A stretch of DNA of 64,000 nt from contig NZ_CP037920.1 of NCBI RefSeq assembly GCF_007748195.1, forward strand, positions 2,419,501 through 2,483,500, given 5' to 3'. Under the pieces are notes generated by a model that saw nothing but the letters and a program-made list of their open reading frames with translations, had not been told where the DNA came from and searched no databases. Source of the DNA: Gimesia aquarii. GTDB lineage: Bacteria > Planctomycetota > Planctomycetia > Planctomycetales > Planctomycetaceae. A program made the translations under genes and the position numbers. Positions 7,830 to 16,652 of this stretch are shown here, piece after piece (the first letter of the stretch is position 1; every line of letters begins with the position of its first letter).

Positions 7830-10118
7830 ATGAAATCCTATCGACTATCATTGGGAATTGCCTGTGCTGTAATGGTACTGATTGGTGCAAGCACAATGAC
7901 ACAGGCTTGTTTCATGAGGGCTCCTCAACCCGTTCAAGTCTGGATGGATCATATCAACGTTGATATTACCAACCAGGTGGCTGTGAAAACCTATCATTGT
8001 GCATTTCGGAATCCCAATGGCAGAGCCATCGTAGGCGGGACATGTTACATGGAACTCGAACCGGGAACCCAGGTGAATAACATGTCTGTGCTCGTGGATG
8101 GTAAAGAAATGCAGGCGGAAATATTGGATGTCAAAAAAGCCAATCAGGTTTTTCAGGAGATCGTTAAAAAAGGTGGCTCACCTGCATTACTGGAATATTA
8201 TGGTAACCAGCTGATCCAAACAAAAATTCCGCGGGTCGCGGCAGGAAAAACGGTGATGGTCAAATTGACTTACACGACGGTCCTGAAAAAACGAGGAGAT
8301 TTGATCCGTTTGCAAATGCTTAACACGAATCCCAAAGCATTAATGCAACCACTCAAAGAAGCTTCTGTCACTGTGAATATCCGTAGTGATGAACCCATCA
8401 AGAATATTTACAGCCCCACTCATCAAGTCAAATTAGTTGAGAAAAAAGACTGGGATATTTCTGTCGAATGGAAGCAGAAAAACTATTTGCCTAAACATCC
8501 TTTCGTGCTTTACTATCAGACATCACCCGACAAAGTCGGAGCCAGTCTGGTTGCTCATCGTGAAAAAGGAGAGGCTGGCTATTTCATGATGATGCTCTCT
8601 CCCACGCAAGGGCAGGGGATCGGAAAACTGACTGAGAAACAAATCATGCCCAAAGATGTCGTGTTCTGTATCGATACATCGGGTTCTATGCTGGAAAATA
8701 ATAAAATTACACAGGCCCGTGAGGCATTAAAATACTGTCTGAACCATCTGCGTCCAGGTGACCGCTTTAATATTATTGACTTCAGTACGACGGCCCGCCA
8801 TTTCGACAAACAAGGGTTGATTGATTTTAATGAAGAGTCGAAACAGAAGGCTCTGGTATATGCGGATGCGTTGTCAGCCCGTGGTGGAACGGCCATTGAA
8901 GAGGCGTTGTTACTCTCGTTAAAACATCTCGAAACAGATATTGAGAGTTCTGCGAATGAGCGACTGAAAATGATAGTCTTTTCCACAGATGGGCTGCCCA
9001 CAATTGGTGAGCGCGATGCTCAGAAAATTCTGAAGACAATTTCTCAAAAGAATACAGAGAACGTACGATTGTTCGTCTTCGGTGAAGGCTATAATGTGAA
9101 TACCAAATTGCTTGATTTTCTAGCGCTCGATCATCGTGGAGAAGCAGACTATATTCTTCCGAAGGAAGATATTACCAAAAAAATCAGCCAGTTTTTTGAT
9201 CGCGTAGGCAGCCCTGTGATGACAGACGTCTCATTTGATTTCGATGGAGCCGGCGTGATCGACGTCTATCCGCGGCAAATTCGAGACATTTTCAAGGGAG
9301 AGCAATTGCTGGTTTATGGGCGTTATACAGGTTCTGGACAAAAAACAGTGAATGTTACGGGTACCATTAATGGGGCCAAAACAACGCTTTCATATCAATT
9401 GGATTTTCCAAAAGAATCGTCCGATGATCGGAGTTCTTTTGTACCTCGGCTTTGGGCAGGACAAAAAGTAGATTTCCTTCTCGAAGAAATACGCAAGAAC
9501 AATACATCTCAGCCGGATCAAGAATTGGTGAATGAGATCACTTTACTCGCCAAACAACATGGCATTGTCACGCCTTATACAAGCTTCTTGATGGCCGATG
9601 ACACTATGCTAGGCAACTCTCCCTTACCAGCATTGCAAGTACAACGTGGTCAGCTAAAGGGATATCGAGAGCGTAGTGAACTTAGGAGAAATATCAAAGA
9701 AAAAGTTGAATTTGATGCATTTCAACGTGGCGGGAGCAGCAGTCTCCGTCAAAGCCAGATTGAAGATGCACAAAGTTCCAACCGTGATCGAAGTGCTGCC
9801 GGTAAAAGTGGTAATGCCTCTCGCTTGTATTTTCAGGCAGAACGAGAAATGAAAAAGGTCGGCAAAAAAGGTTCTGCCTTACAGTCGATCCGTTATATCG
9901 GGAACCGGACCTTCTATAAATCAGAGGGGGCCTTCTGGAATGAGAGTTTATACGATCCACAAAAGCATAAAAATCTCAAAATGATTGAGGTTGGATCCAA
10001 AGACTACTTCCAGTTGCTCAAGCAGGATCAGCGATTGGCGAAATACTTATCGCTAGGCAACGTGATTCTACAAGTGGATCAAAGCTGGTATCAAATTCAG
10101 GAAAAATCGAAGTCATAA
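7830..10118 (+). CDS. VIT and VWA domain protein
   Basis: A 762-residue exported protein. After a signal peptide (residues ~1-27) comes a VIT domain (residues ~30-150, with VDITNQVAVKTYHCAFRNPN and the family-typical FQEIVKKGGSPALLEYYG). A VWA domain with MIDAS DTSGSM lies around residues 275-450. Inter-alpha-trypsin-inhibitor-like C-terminal sequence follows, with a conserved-looking ELVNEITLLAKQHGIVTPYTSF segment. The last ~150 residues are less conserved and charged. Proteins of this type are envelope-anchored or secreted; bacterial biochemistry is poorly known. RBS GGGAG precedes the ATG. Probably cotranscribed with the upstream VWA gene. Convergent with the MFS gene. Confidence 0.88.
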   Translation: MKSYRLSLGIACAVMVLIGASTMTQACFMRAPQPVQVWMDHINVDITNQVAVKTYHCAFRNPNGRAIVGGTCYMELEPGTQVNNMSVLVDGKEMQAEILDVKKANQVFQEIVKKGGSPALLEYYGNQLIQTKIPRVAAGKTVMVKLTYTTVLKKRGDLIRLQMLNTNPKALMQPLKEASVTVNIRSDEPIKNIYSPTHQVKLVEKKDWDISVEWKQKNYLPKHPFVLYYQTSPDKVGASLVAHREKGEAGYFMMMLSPTQGQGIGKLTEKQIMPKDVVFCIDTSGSMLENNKITQAREALKYCLNHLRPGDRFNIIDFSTTARHFDKQGLIDFNEESKQKALVYADALSARGGTAIEEALLLSLKHLETDIESSANERLKMIVFSTDGLPTIGERDAQKILKTISQKNTENVRLFVFGEGYNVNTKLLDFLALDHRGEADYILPKEDITKKISQFFDRVGSPVMTDVSFDFDGAGVIDVYPRQIRDIFKGEQLLVYGRYTGSGQKTVNVTGTINGAKTTLSYQLDFPKESSDDRSSFVPRLWAGQKVDFLLEEIRKNNTSQPDQELVNEITLLAKQHGIVTPYTSFLMADDTMLGNSPLPALQVQRGQLKGYRERSELRRNIKEKVEFDAFQRGGSSSLRQSQIEDAQSSNRDRSAAGKSGNASRLYFQAEREMKKVGKKGSALQSIRYIGNRTFYKSEGAFWNESLYDPQKHKNLKMIEVGSKDYFQLLKQDQRLAKYLSLGNVILQVDQSWYQIQEKSKS

Positions 10119-10152
10119 AACATAAAGACAAATCGCTTTATGCGAAGCAGAC

Positions 10153-11520
10153 CTAAACTCCAGAGCCGGCTGAAATCTCTTTCTGGTCTTTATACAGTTT
10201 TGGAGGATGTGCTGACCAGACTGCTAAAGCAGCGATGAGAGGCATCACTGTGAAGAGATACAGGACCGGATTATAGGATCCAAAAAAATCGATTGACATG
10301 GCAACTGGCAATGGACCGAGCGCTGAGGCTAAAATCATCATCGACCAGGCAACACCGCGAACAGCACCCTGGTTCATGCGGCCATAGTAGTTGATCCAGA
10401 CGACGGTAGCCGTGCTACGAAAGATACTGCCAGTTGTTCCTAGTAGCAAAGCGTAAATGACCACCATCCAGAGTGCCGGCATTGTCAAAGCGATGAGATT
10501 TGCTAACGAGAGGCAAATCATCCCAAAAGACAGAATATAACGGCTGGGAATGCGATCGGTAACCCAACCCGCGGGAAACATTAATATCGTCGCACAGATT
10601 GCCTGAACCGACATCATTCCCAGAGCCCATTTTGCGGAAACGCCATGACTTCCTAACAACGCTATTTGATGAAAGATTAAACCGGTGCCTACAAGAGCGT
10701 GTGTAGTGATAACAGACAATAACTTCCAGAATGTGGGATCACGCAGAACTTGACGGACCGTCCATGATTCAATGGTTGAAGTAATCAAAGGTTCCTTTGT
10801 CTTCTTCACATTACCTTCTTCATCCACTTCAGGCTCTGGTTCGAGATGGGGGTCAATTCCATCAGGGTACAGTCCCATGTCTTCCGGACGGTTCCTGACA
10901 ATGAAGATACCGGGTAAAATTAAGCAAACTGCGACCGCAGCAGAATGAAACATCCAACCTGTCTTCCAGCCATATTCAGTAATGAGCCAACTGTTAACAA
11001 AAGGGATTGTCATTACCGAGAACGCACTTCCAAATCCAGCTAGCGCTGTTGCGCGCCCACGCTTACGTTCAAACCACTCTCCCACCATCCAGACTGAAAT
11101 GAGAGTGAGCGCTCCTTGACCCAGGCTGCGTACCAAACTAAAGCCAATATAAAGCCCGGTCAGAGTGTGTATCTGAGACATACAGAAGCAGGCGATCGCC
11201 AAGCCAGCCGCAACGGAAGGTAGTATGATTCGCGCCCCCCAGCGATCGAGCATACGACCCACAATTGGGAGCAGACAGGCGCTGACAATCGTGGCAACTC
11301 CATAGGCTAATGAATATTGCGTTTCCGTTAAACCCAGTGCGGTCCGCATCGGATCTTTAAAGACTGCAATGGAAAACGATTGTCCCGGAGCCGACAGAAA
11401 TTGTGCCATCGCGGCAATGCCAATCATAGTCCAACCGGGAAAATATTTATGGCTGGGTAAAGAGTTCCGATCAGGATGTGGATTAAGTTTCGCATTTGCA
11501 AGCGAAGACTGCGAGTTCAT
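10153..11520 (-). CDS. MFS transporter, OFA-like
   Basis: A 455-residue polytopic protein with about 12 predicted TM helices in two halves and a central cytoplasmic loop rich in acidic residues (LEPEPEVDEEGNVKKTKEP, around residues 220-240). The loop after TM2 carries GRMLDRWGAR, matching the MFS signature G-x3-D-R-x-G-x-R. The N-terminal half resembles oxalate/formate antiporter-type MFS members (FxIAVFKDPM, then YSLAYGVATIVSA), which often move monocarboxylates. Substrate is not determinable from sequence. It is convergent with the VIT/VWA gene, and a 205-base gap separates it from the operon that ends at 11726. Confidence 0.88.
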   Translation of the reverse strand: MNSQSSLANAKLNPHPDRNSLPSHKYFPGWTMIGIAAMAQFLSAPGQSFSIAVFKDPMRTALGLTETQYSLAYGVATIVSACLLPIVGRMLDRWGARIILPSVAAGLAIACFCMSQIHTLTGLYIGFSLVRSLGQGALTLISVWMVGEWFERKRGRATALAGFGSAFSVMTIPFVNSWLITEYGWKTGWMFHSAAVAVCLILPGIFIVRNRPEDMGLYPDGIDPHLEPEPEVDEEGNVKKTKEPLITSTIESWTVRQVLRDPTFWKLLSVITTHALVGTGLIFHQIALLGSHGVSAKWALGMMSVQAICATILMFPAGWVTDRIPSRYILSFGMICLSLANLIALTMPALWMVVIYALLLGTTGSIFRSTATVVWINYYGRMNQGAVRGVAWSMMILASALGPLPVAMSIDFFGSYNPVLYLFTVMPLIAALAVWSAHPPKLYKDQKEISAGSGV

Positions 11521-11725
11521 TTTTTGGTGTTCTTCAAAGGTATCATTGAATAATCATCGTGGGAGCGTGACCGGTGGGGTGGAATCGACTATAGCAGAAC
11601 TGGAAAGACAGGCGTAGCGTTCGGAGAGCAAGCATTAGGTAAATACTGTGATCTTCATAGATTAATTATTGGACCTGAATGATATATTCAATCAAATCAA
11701 GGGTTTTGTGATGAATATGAGAAGA

Positions 11726-12622
11726 TTAGATTCCCAACCAATTGTTGAACAGAAAGTCAAGTCTACCACTCAATAAGGCAATTCGCCCCATGACCGTGTA
11801 TGCAAAACTGGCTCCGAAAGTGACCATTAAGAACCAGACACCCAGTCGCGAAATATATTTGACGACACCTTCATGTTCGATTGAGAAAAAGAAGTAAACC
11901 ATACAGGAGGTAACACCCACAATTACAATGGTATTACGTAAAGAATCGATCCAAAGAAAAGAACCTTTGGAATCGAAAACGATAAAGGGCATAATGGTAT
12001 TTTGAATTTGTCCAATAAAATCCGCTTCCAGATAGCTGATAAGACGGATACCAGCTGTGGCACCAATGAAAAAGGCTAAAGGCCATCTTGCAATCCAGCT
12101 TCCTTTAGGGGCAAGGCGCCAGAGAAGTAGAACACTTAATACAAGGGGAATCAGATAGAGCAGATCGCTCTGAACATTTTCCGAGATATCAGGTAAAAAA
12201 CTCATACGAGCAAAACCAGGGAAGAGTTTTGCAAACAGGTTGGTTACAATTTCAGTCCAGAATGCAACGACCATAGCATAGGCGGCTGAGACGCCCACAA
12301 ATACCGCTTCTGTAAATTTATAGAGTGGGTTATCACCATACAAGAAAGAGAAAATAGCCAAGGTGCAAAAAGCTGCCACCCACAAACCGAGAGTGCGTGA
12401 AAGGCTAAAACTCACACTAGGCTTCCCTTTTTCTTTTTCGGGAACCTGCTGATAAGTGGACCAACGGTAAGTTTGCTCGGGTGAGGTTTTGGATGAAGCT
12501 TTGGCTTCAACAGGAACTTCGCGAACGTAAACCTCGCCTTTGCCTCTATTAAACTGAATGACAATCAGGCTCAATCCACCAAATACCATCAGCATAGTCC
12601 AAATAAGAGTCGACTGTTTCAT
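11726..12622 (-). CDS. Membrane protein, last gene of the MutL-like operon
   Basis: I choose the ATG at 12622 (298 residues, MKQSTLIWTML). It overlaps the upstream stop in a TAATG arrangement and has AGGGAA upstream, whereas the longer frame from 12649 adds nine unlikely residues. The protein starts with one TM helix, has a soluble stretch of ~55 residues, then about six more TM helices through to the C-terminus (e.g. GLWVAAFCTLAIFSFLYG, LLYLIPLVLSVLLLWRL). I recognise no named family. It is the distal gene of the seven-gene cluster and is translationally coupled to its neighbour, so it is likely part of the same membrane complex. Confidence 0.8.
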   Translation of the reverse strand: MKQSTLIWTMLMVFGGLSLIVIQFNRGKGEVYVREVPVEAKASSKTSPEQTYRWSTYQQVPEKEKGKPSVSFSLSRTLGLWVAAFCTLAIFSFLYGDNPLYKFTEAVFVGVSAAYAMVVAFWTEIVTNLFAKLFPGFARMSFLPDISENVQSDLLYLIPLVLSVLLLWRLAPKGSWIARWPLAFFIGATAGIRLISYLEADFIGQIQNTIMPFIVFDSKGSFLWIDSLRNTIVIVGVTSCMVYFFFSIEHEGVVKYISRLGVWFLMVTFGASFAYTVMGRIALLSGRLDFLFNNWLGI

Positions 12623-13482
12623 TAAGATGTTCCCTGCTTTCTCTCCCAAAAATAGATCACATTACCTAATGCAATCAGGCAAATGAGCAGCACATGTGCA
12701 ACCAACTGAGGGCCCATTCGTTTAAGGCCTTCTTTAGCTGCCAGATTATCATTCAACTCGGGATAAGCATTGATAATGGCCTGCTCATATTCCGCTGCTC
12801 CTTTGATCGCGGCCAGCATTCCCGTCAGTTGTTGGGGAATATAAGGCAACATGATCGGTGCCTGGACTCCGGTACAACCGATGACAGTGGGAATATCAAA
12901 CGGGGCTGACCCGTAAAGTACCCACTCTTTCGAGCCGGGATAGCCGGCACTGACGTTACATAACAAATCGACCTGTTGAATATTTTTCAGGTTTTTGGTG
13001 AGTGGAATGTCATTGAGATTGGTGCCTTGTACATCGGTGTCATACGATTTTTTCAGATCTTCTACGACTAGTTTAATCACTCCTTCATTCCCGGCGCGAA
13101 ATCCCAGGTTCACATATTTGGTTCCATATTTTCCTTTGTATGTTTCGGGATAGTCGTTCTCCAGTAATTCAGTGGAGCGTTGAATCATGGGGCCGCCTTG
13201 CGGCCAAAGTGTCATGAAATAGATATTGTGTTTTTTCAAAGCACAGTGTCGAGTAAATGCTGATGCCATCGGTTGCAGTTCTCCTTCACTGGCCGGATCA
13301 TAATCCAAAGCCATGACCACATTGGAACCATCGGGCAGGTTTTCTACCGCATCGAAGACGGCCATGACTTGATCTGATGGTTCTTCAGGGAATGTCGTAC
13401 CCATGATGAGTGGGACTGCGACGGCCAGGAACATCGCTAAAAAAATCCATCTACGGTCCAAAGTTTGTAGTGTTTCGAGCAT
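12622..13482 (-). CDS. Membrane-anchored protein with large non-cytoplasmic domain, MutL-like operon
   Basis: A 286-residue protein with a TM helix near the N-terminus (IFLAMFLAVAVPLIMG, residues ~13-28) and another near the C-terminus (LVAHVLLICLIALGNVIYF). Between them is a ~220-residue soluble domain of alternating alpha/beta character (GSNVVMALDYDPASEGE, KKHNIYFMTLWPQGG, KYVNLGFRAGNEG) resembling a Rossmann-like fold. No catalytic motif is obvious to me. It sits 3 bases after the preceding gene's stop and its own stop overlaps the next ATG. Family unknown; probably a structural or ligand-binding subunit of the cluster. Confidence 0.8.
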   Translation of the reverse strand: MLETLQTLDRRWIFLAMFLAVAVPLIMGTTFPEEPSDQVMAVFDAVENLPDGSNVVMALDYDPASEGELQPMASAFTRHCALKKHNIYFMTLWPQGGPMIQRSTELLENDYPETYKGKYGTKYVNLGFRAGNEGVIKLVVEDLKKSYDTDVQGTNLNDIPLTKNLKNIQQVDLLCNVSAGYPGSKEWVLYGSAPFDIPTVIGCTGVQAPIMLPYIPQQLTGMLAAIKGAAEYEQAIINAYPELNDNLAAKEGLKRMGPQLVAHVLLICLIALGNVIYFWERKQGTS

Positions 13483-13485
13483 CGA

Positions 13486-14214
13486 TCACGCCTCCTGATC
13501 TGATCCAAGGTAAGAACGATCGACCCCAAGTAAGACTTTCAGAGATGTCGAAGCCACTCCTAACGCGATGCCAATCGTAATCGCTCGCATTCCAGGAGTT
13601 GTAAAGTCGTCCATGATGATTTGTGATAAATGTGGTAAATGAAAATCACTGTAAGTAATGCCGCTGGTACCGATGATGGGTTCATTTGGTAGCCAGCCGG
13701 TTAACCAAACGCCTGCGTAAGTGCGTCCGAGTAAAACAATCACTGCAATCGAAAGTAGAATGGTGGCTTCTGTATTTTTCGCACGAAATGCACGAAACGC
13801 AGCGGAAGAAATATAAAAGGCTAATAAAGCAAACATGGTTGCTGAGAGGGGATAAAAAATATATTCGAAAAGCCACCAAAAGGCACTTCCTTCCTCCTGA
13901 AATTCTCCAGACCAGGCAAATTCAGGAAATTTAACACTAGGATTGACTCCCACTTTTGCAAGGCCGACAAAGAGTGTAATGAAAAAGGCGATTAAGGTTA
14001 CTGCGGCATATCCCCAGCCTGGTTGTTGAGCTGAAATCTTCTGTAATTGCATCTTGAGAAGATTTCCACCTCCTAGAATGAATGCAAAGGCAGCCAGAAG
14101 ATTAAACCAGGCCATGGCGTCGTTTCCCCAGTCCACAAACTTGGGAATGAACGCGGTGCCGATCAACACAAATCCCGTCACTGCCGAGATAAACAAGGGG
14201 ATGGTGCGTTTCAT
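13486..14214 (-). CDS. Polytopic membrane protein, MutL-like operon
   Basis: A 242-residue protein with about six predicted TM helices (residues ~5-25, 33-50, 70-90, 118-138, 150-168, 208-226) and short loops. It includes a charged loop KNTEATILLS after the fourth helix and GRTYAGVWLTGWLPNEP in a non-cytoplasmic loop. I do not recognise the family. Its ATG shares one base with the upstream stop (TAATG at 14214-14216), indicating translational coupling. Its position between the FN3 membrane protein and the soluble-domain protein suggests a membrane subunit of one complex. Confidence 0.8.
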   Translation of the reverse strand: MKRTIPLFISAVTGFVLIGTAFIPKFVDWGNDAMAWFNLLAAFAFILGGGNLLKMQLQKISAQQPGWGYAAVTLIAFFITLFVGLAKVGVNPSVKFPEFAWSGEFQEEGSAFWWLFEYIFYPLSATMFALLAFYISSAAFRAFRAKNTEATILLSIAVIVLLGRTYAGVWLTGWLPNEPIIGTSGITYSDFHLPHLSQIIMDDFTTPGMRAITIGIALGVASTSLKVLLGVDRSYLGSDQEA

Positions 14215-15479
14215 TATTTAAAACCTCCTTTACCGAGGATATTGTCTTTGAGGTATGTCTGGGCTGATTGTAGAAATGTGGGTCTACTTTCAGCCTGAGT
14301 CTTTTCTTTCGGATCAAAAGCTGATTCAAAAGAAGATAAGGTCATAATGATGCACCCAGCCAGCAGCAATATGCCGCCAATGACTTTTCCAAAGTCCTGT
14401 CCTTTCAGACTACCCAACTGCTGAGGTTCTCCTGACAGATAAGCTGAGGCTGCAAAAAATTCTTCGCCGATCAAAGTAAAATCGCAGGCAGCTACAAAGA
14501 AGGGAAGTTGAGTGGGCATTGCTGTTCCAGCGACTTGGATGGCACCGACAGAGTTTCCCGTTTCAGCCAGAATCAAGGATTCAGCATAAAACGCACCCAT
14601 GTAAAAACAGGCCGCGGGTTTATCTCGGACCATTTTCCCAGTCACACTTGCCACATAACCGAATTGTTCGTCTGTGATATAGTAGATGTCATCTTCGTTA
14701 TATTCATCCGGTCGACCAGCAGCAAGATAGGCGGCTTCGACTGTATCACGTGCTGTCGTCATTACCAGCGAACGCGAGGTAGGAACTTCCAATGTTGCTC
14801 GGTAGTCGGCCGTTGTTTCGGCAACTTGTGCTAACACCGTAATTCCGGCAACAGTCTGGATATCATTAATATCTTGAATTCCAGGAACGAATAAGCAAGA
14901 TCTTCCCATTTCCGTCGCTCGTCCGACGGCATCCGTGATGGCTTCCAGCCCGGCGATCTTTCGGACTTTCAATTTTTTTCCTTTGCGGGCCATTTCGATG
15001 AATAGAATCACCGAACCACAGATTAGAAAGACAAAGACCGCAAACCAGCTTCGCTGTAGATTAAACCATTGCAAGGTCGCAATCACTGGCTCCTTAAGAT
15101 CAACGGGTACCGATATTAAACCTTCCTGTCCGACGGCTTCTATTCGGTACATGTAGGGAACATCCACTTCACAGTTTGAATCTCGGAATGTGTTGACGCG
15201 GTAGGTAGGCTCGCCGATCACTTCATACTTAGCTTCTTTTGCATCAACTTCTTTACGATAGATCACATAACGTAATACCTTTCGCGGTTTTGTGTTCTCC
15301 TCATCATCTGGAGATAGGGTCCAGAACAGGTCGATGGCAGTTCCCGCGTCGCCGGGAGCATCTTCCGCCCTGAACTGAGTCGGAGGTGCCGGTGCTTCTG
15401 CAGCCAGAGTCACGCCTGATGTGAAACACAAAAGCAGAATCATCAATTGTTTGATTACCACATTTTTCCATAAATGCAT
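14214..15479 (-). CDS. FN3-domain membrane protein (DUF6754-like), MutL-like operon
   Basis: A 421-residue protein with signal peptide (residues 1-27), then a fibronectin type III-like domain (residues ~30-130, with IDLFWTLSPDD, VLRYVIYRKE and YMYRIEAVG). A TM helix follows at ~145-163. The remainder is a conserved domain of ~200 residues beginning GLEAITDAVGRATEMGRSCL, and a second TM helix lies near residues 372-390. The conserved domain resembles what I remember as DUF6754, seen also in Chloroflexota; that assignment needs a profile search. RBS AAGGAT is 9 bases from the ATG. It follows the upstream gene by 6 bases and overlaps the next by one base. Confidence 0.82.
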   Translation of the reverse strand: MHLWKNVVIKQLMILLLCFTSGVTLAAEAPAPPTQFRAEDAPGDAGTAIDLFWTLSPDDEENTKPRKVLRYVIYRKEVDAKEAKYEVIGEPTYRVNTFRDSNCEVDVPYMYRIEAVGQEGLISVPVDLKEPVIATLQWFNLQRSWFAVFVFLICGSVILFIEMARKGKKLKVRKIAGLEAITDAVGRATEMGRSCLFVPGIQDINDIQTVAGITVLAQVAETTADYRATLEVPTSRSLVMTTARDTVEAAYLAAGRPDEYNEDDIYYITDEQFGYVASVTGKMVRDKPAACFYMGAFYAESLILAETGNSVGAIQVAGTAMPTQLPFFVAACDFTLIGEEFFAASAYLSGEPQQLGSLKGQDFGKVIGGILLLAGCIIMTLSSFESAFDPKEKTQAESRPTFLQSAQTYLKDNILGKGGFK

Positions 15480-15485
15480 GAATAA

Positions 15486-16622
15486 CTATCCTTCGATGAG
15501 TTCCACATTGGCACGTGGAACAACCACTGTTTTTCCGGACTCAAGTATGACTTCGAGTACACGCGATTCAGAGCCTGATTCCAGTGTTTGCAGTTCTGTA
15601 GGCAACTGACTTACAGAGCCGAGTAGACCAAAATAAGGATCGCGAATAATTCGAACGGGAACACCGATTTCTAAGATACCCATTTCAGTCTCGCTTTTTG
15701 TTTCGGAAGTGGTATCAGGCTTCGTGTGTTCGGAAAGTGGAATGACAATTTCAGGTCTGAGAACACCAGCTCGAATTTGAGTTGTGCCGTTCACGGCGGC
15801 TTCTGCACCCTCTCGTTCTTTAAACAGATTAAACGTCCGTTCTGCCATGGCAATATCACCAAAGCCTTCCGTGATGATCAGTGTAATGCCAATGTTTTCC
15901 GATCCGGTGACCGCGACTCCCAAGTCATAGCCAAGGATTTCTTTTAGATCTTCATCATCCATTCCTCCAGAAATGATCGCTGCTACGCCGATTTCAATAC
16001 CTCGTTTTACGGCCTCTCCGGTCATGCGGGCTCCACCAATTACGATCTTGCCTTGCATAGATTCATCGAGTAGATCTGCCTCTAAGTCCTGCTCGTTGTT
16101 TTGACAGGCAAACTTAATCAATCCATAAGTTTCTCCACCAATTCCCAGAATACCTTGCAGAAAGGTGACTTCTGACTCGATGACTACTCCTTGCTCCGGA
16201 ATCACTTCTTTCACAGTACCCGCCTGATAAGCACGTACCTGAATCGGTAATGGCGCACCGCGTAGAATAACTTGACCAGTGACATGTGAGATAGATTCAA
16301 TGGTGCCAGAAGTCTTAGTGGTCATTTCTGCTTTAAAGAAGCCAAAAATTCCTTTACTCCGCGCCAGAATGTCTCCCTCTTGAACTTCGTCCCCTTCTGA
16401 AAAGAGCATGCAGTTTGGCACTTCAGATGGAGCAACTGAGATCTGATTGGCGACGTTAATCGGTGTGACATCTCCGGGCATAAAGGTTTGAGCGACGATT
16501 TGTTGAGAGCTGACTTGATCGCCGACCTTGACAAGGACGTCTCCCGGAATGGGGAGGATACGTCGGCTGGAATGCAGCACGCGCTGACTAATTTGTAAGC
16601 CTGGAGAATATGCCTTTGCCAT
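15486..16622 (-). CDS. Barrel-sandwich/KOW-like soluble protein, MutL-like operon
   Basis: A 378-residue cytosolic protein; I start it at the ATG at 16622 (MAKAYSPGLQ) rather than the TTG nine bases upstream. Residues ~18-100 contain two segments typical of barrel-sandwich (lipoyl/biotinyl-like or RnfC N-terminal-like) folds: PGDVLVKVGDQVSSQQIVAQ and LFSEGDEVQEGDILARS, followed by TSGTIESIS. No lipoylated or biotinylated lysine motif is visible. A central alpha/beta region (KIVIGGARMTGEAVKRG) follows. The C-terminal ~60 residues, GVPVRIIRDPYFGLLGSVS to VVVPRANVELIEG, look like a KOW/SH3-like barrel. Function unknown. It lies between the ATPase and the membrane subunits and could link them. 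Confidence 0.8.
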   Translation of the reverse strand: MAKAYSPGLQISQRVLHSSRRILPIPGDVLVKVGDQVSSQQIVAQTFMPGDVTPINVANQISVAPSEVPNCMLFSEGDEVQEGDILARSKGIFGFFKAEMTTKTSGTIESISHVTGQVILRGAPLPIQVRAYQAGTVKEVIPEQGVVIESEVTFLQGILGIGGETYGLIKFACQNNEQDLEADLLDESMQGKIVIGGARMTGEAVKRGIEIGVAAIISGGMDDEDLKEILGYDLGVAVTGSENIGITLIITEGFGDIAMAERTFNLFKEREGAEAAVNGTTQIRAGVLRPEIVIPLSEHTKPDTTSETKSETEMGILEIGVPVRIIRDPYFGLLGSVSQLPTELQTLESGSESRVLEVILESGKTVVVPRANVELIEG

Positions 16623-16652
16623 AATTGTCAATTCTTTAGAGTCGTGTCTTGC

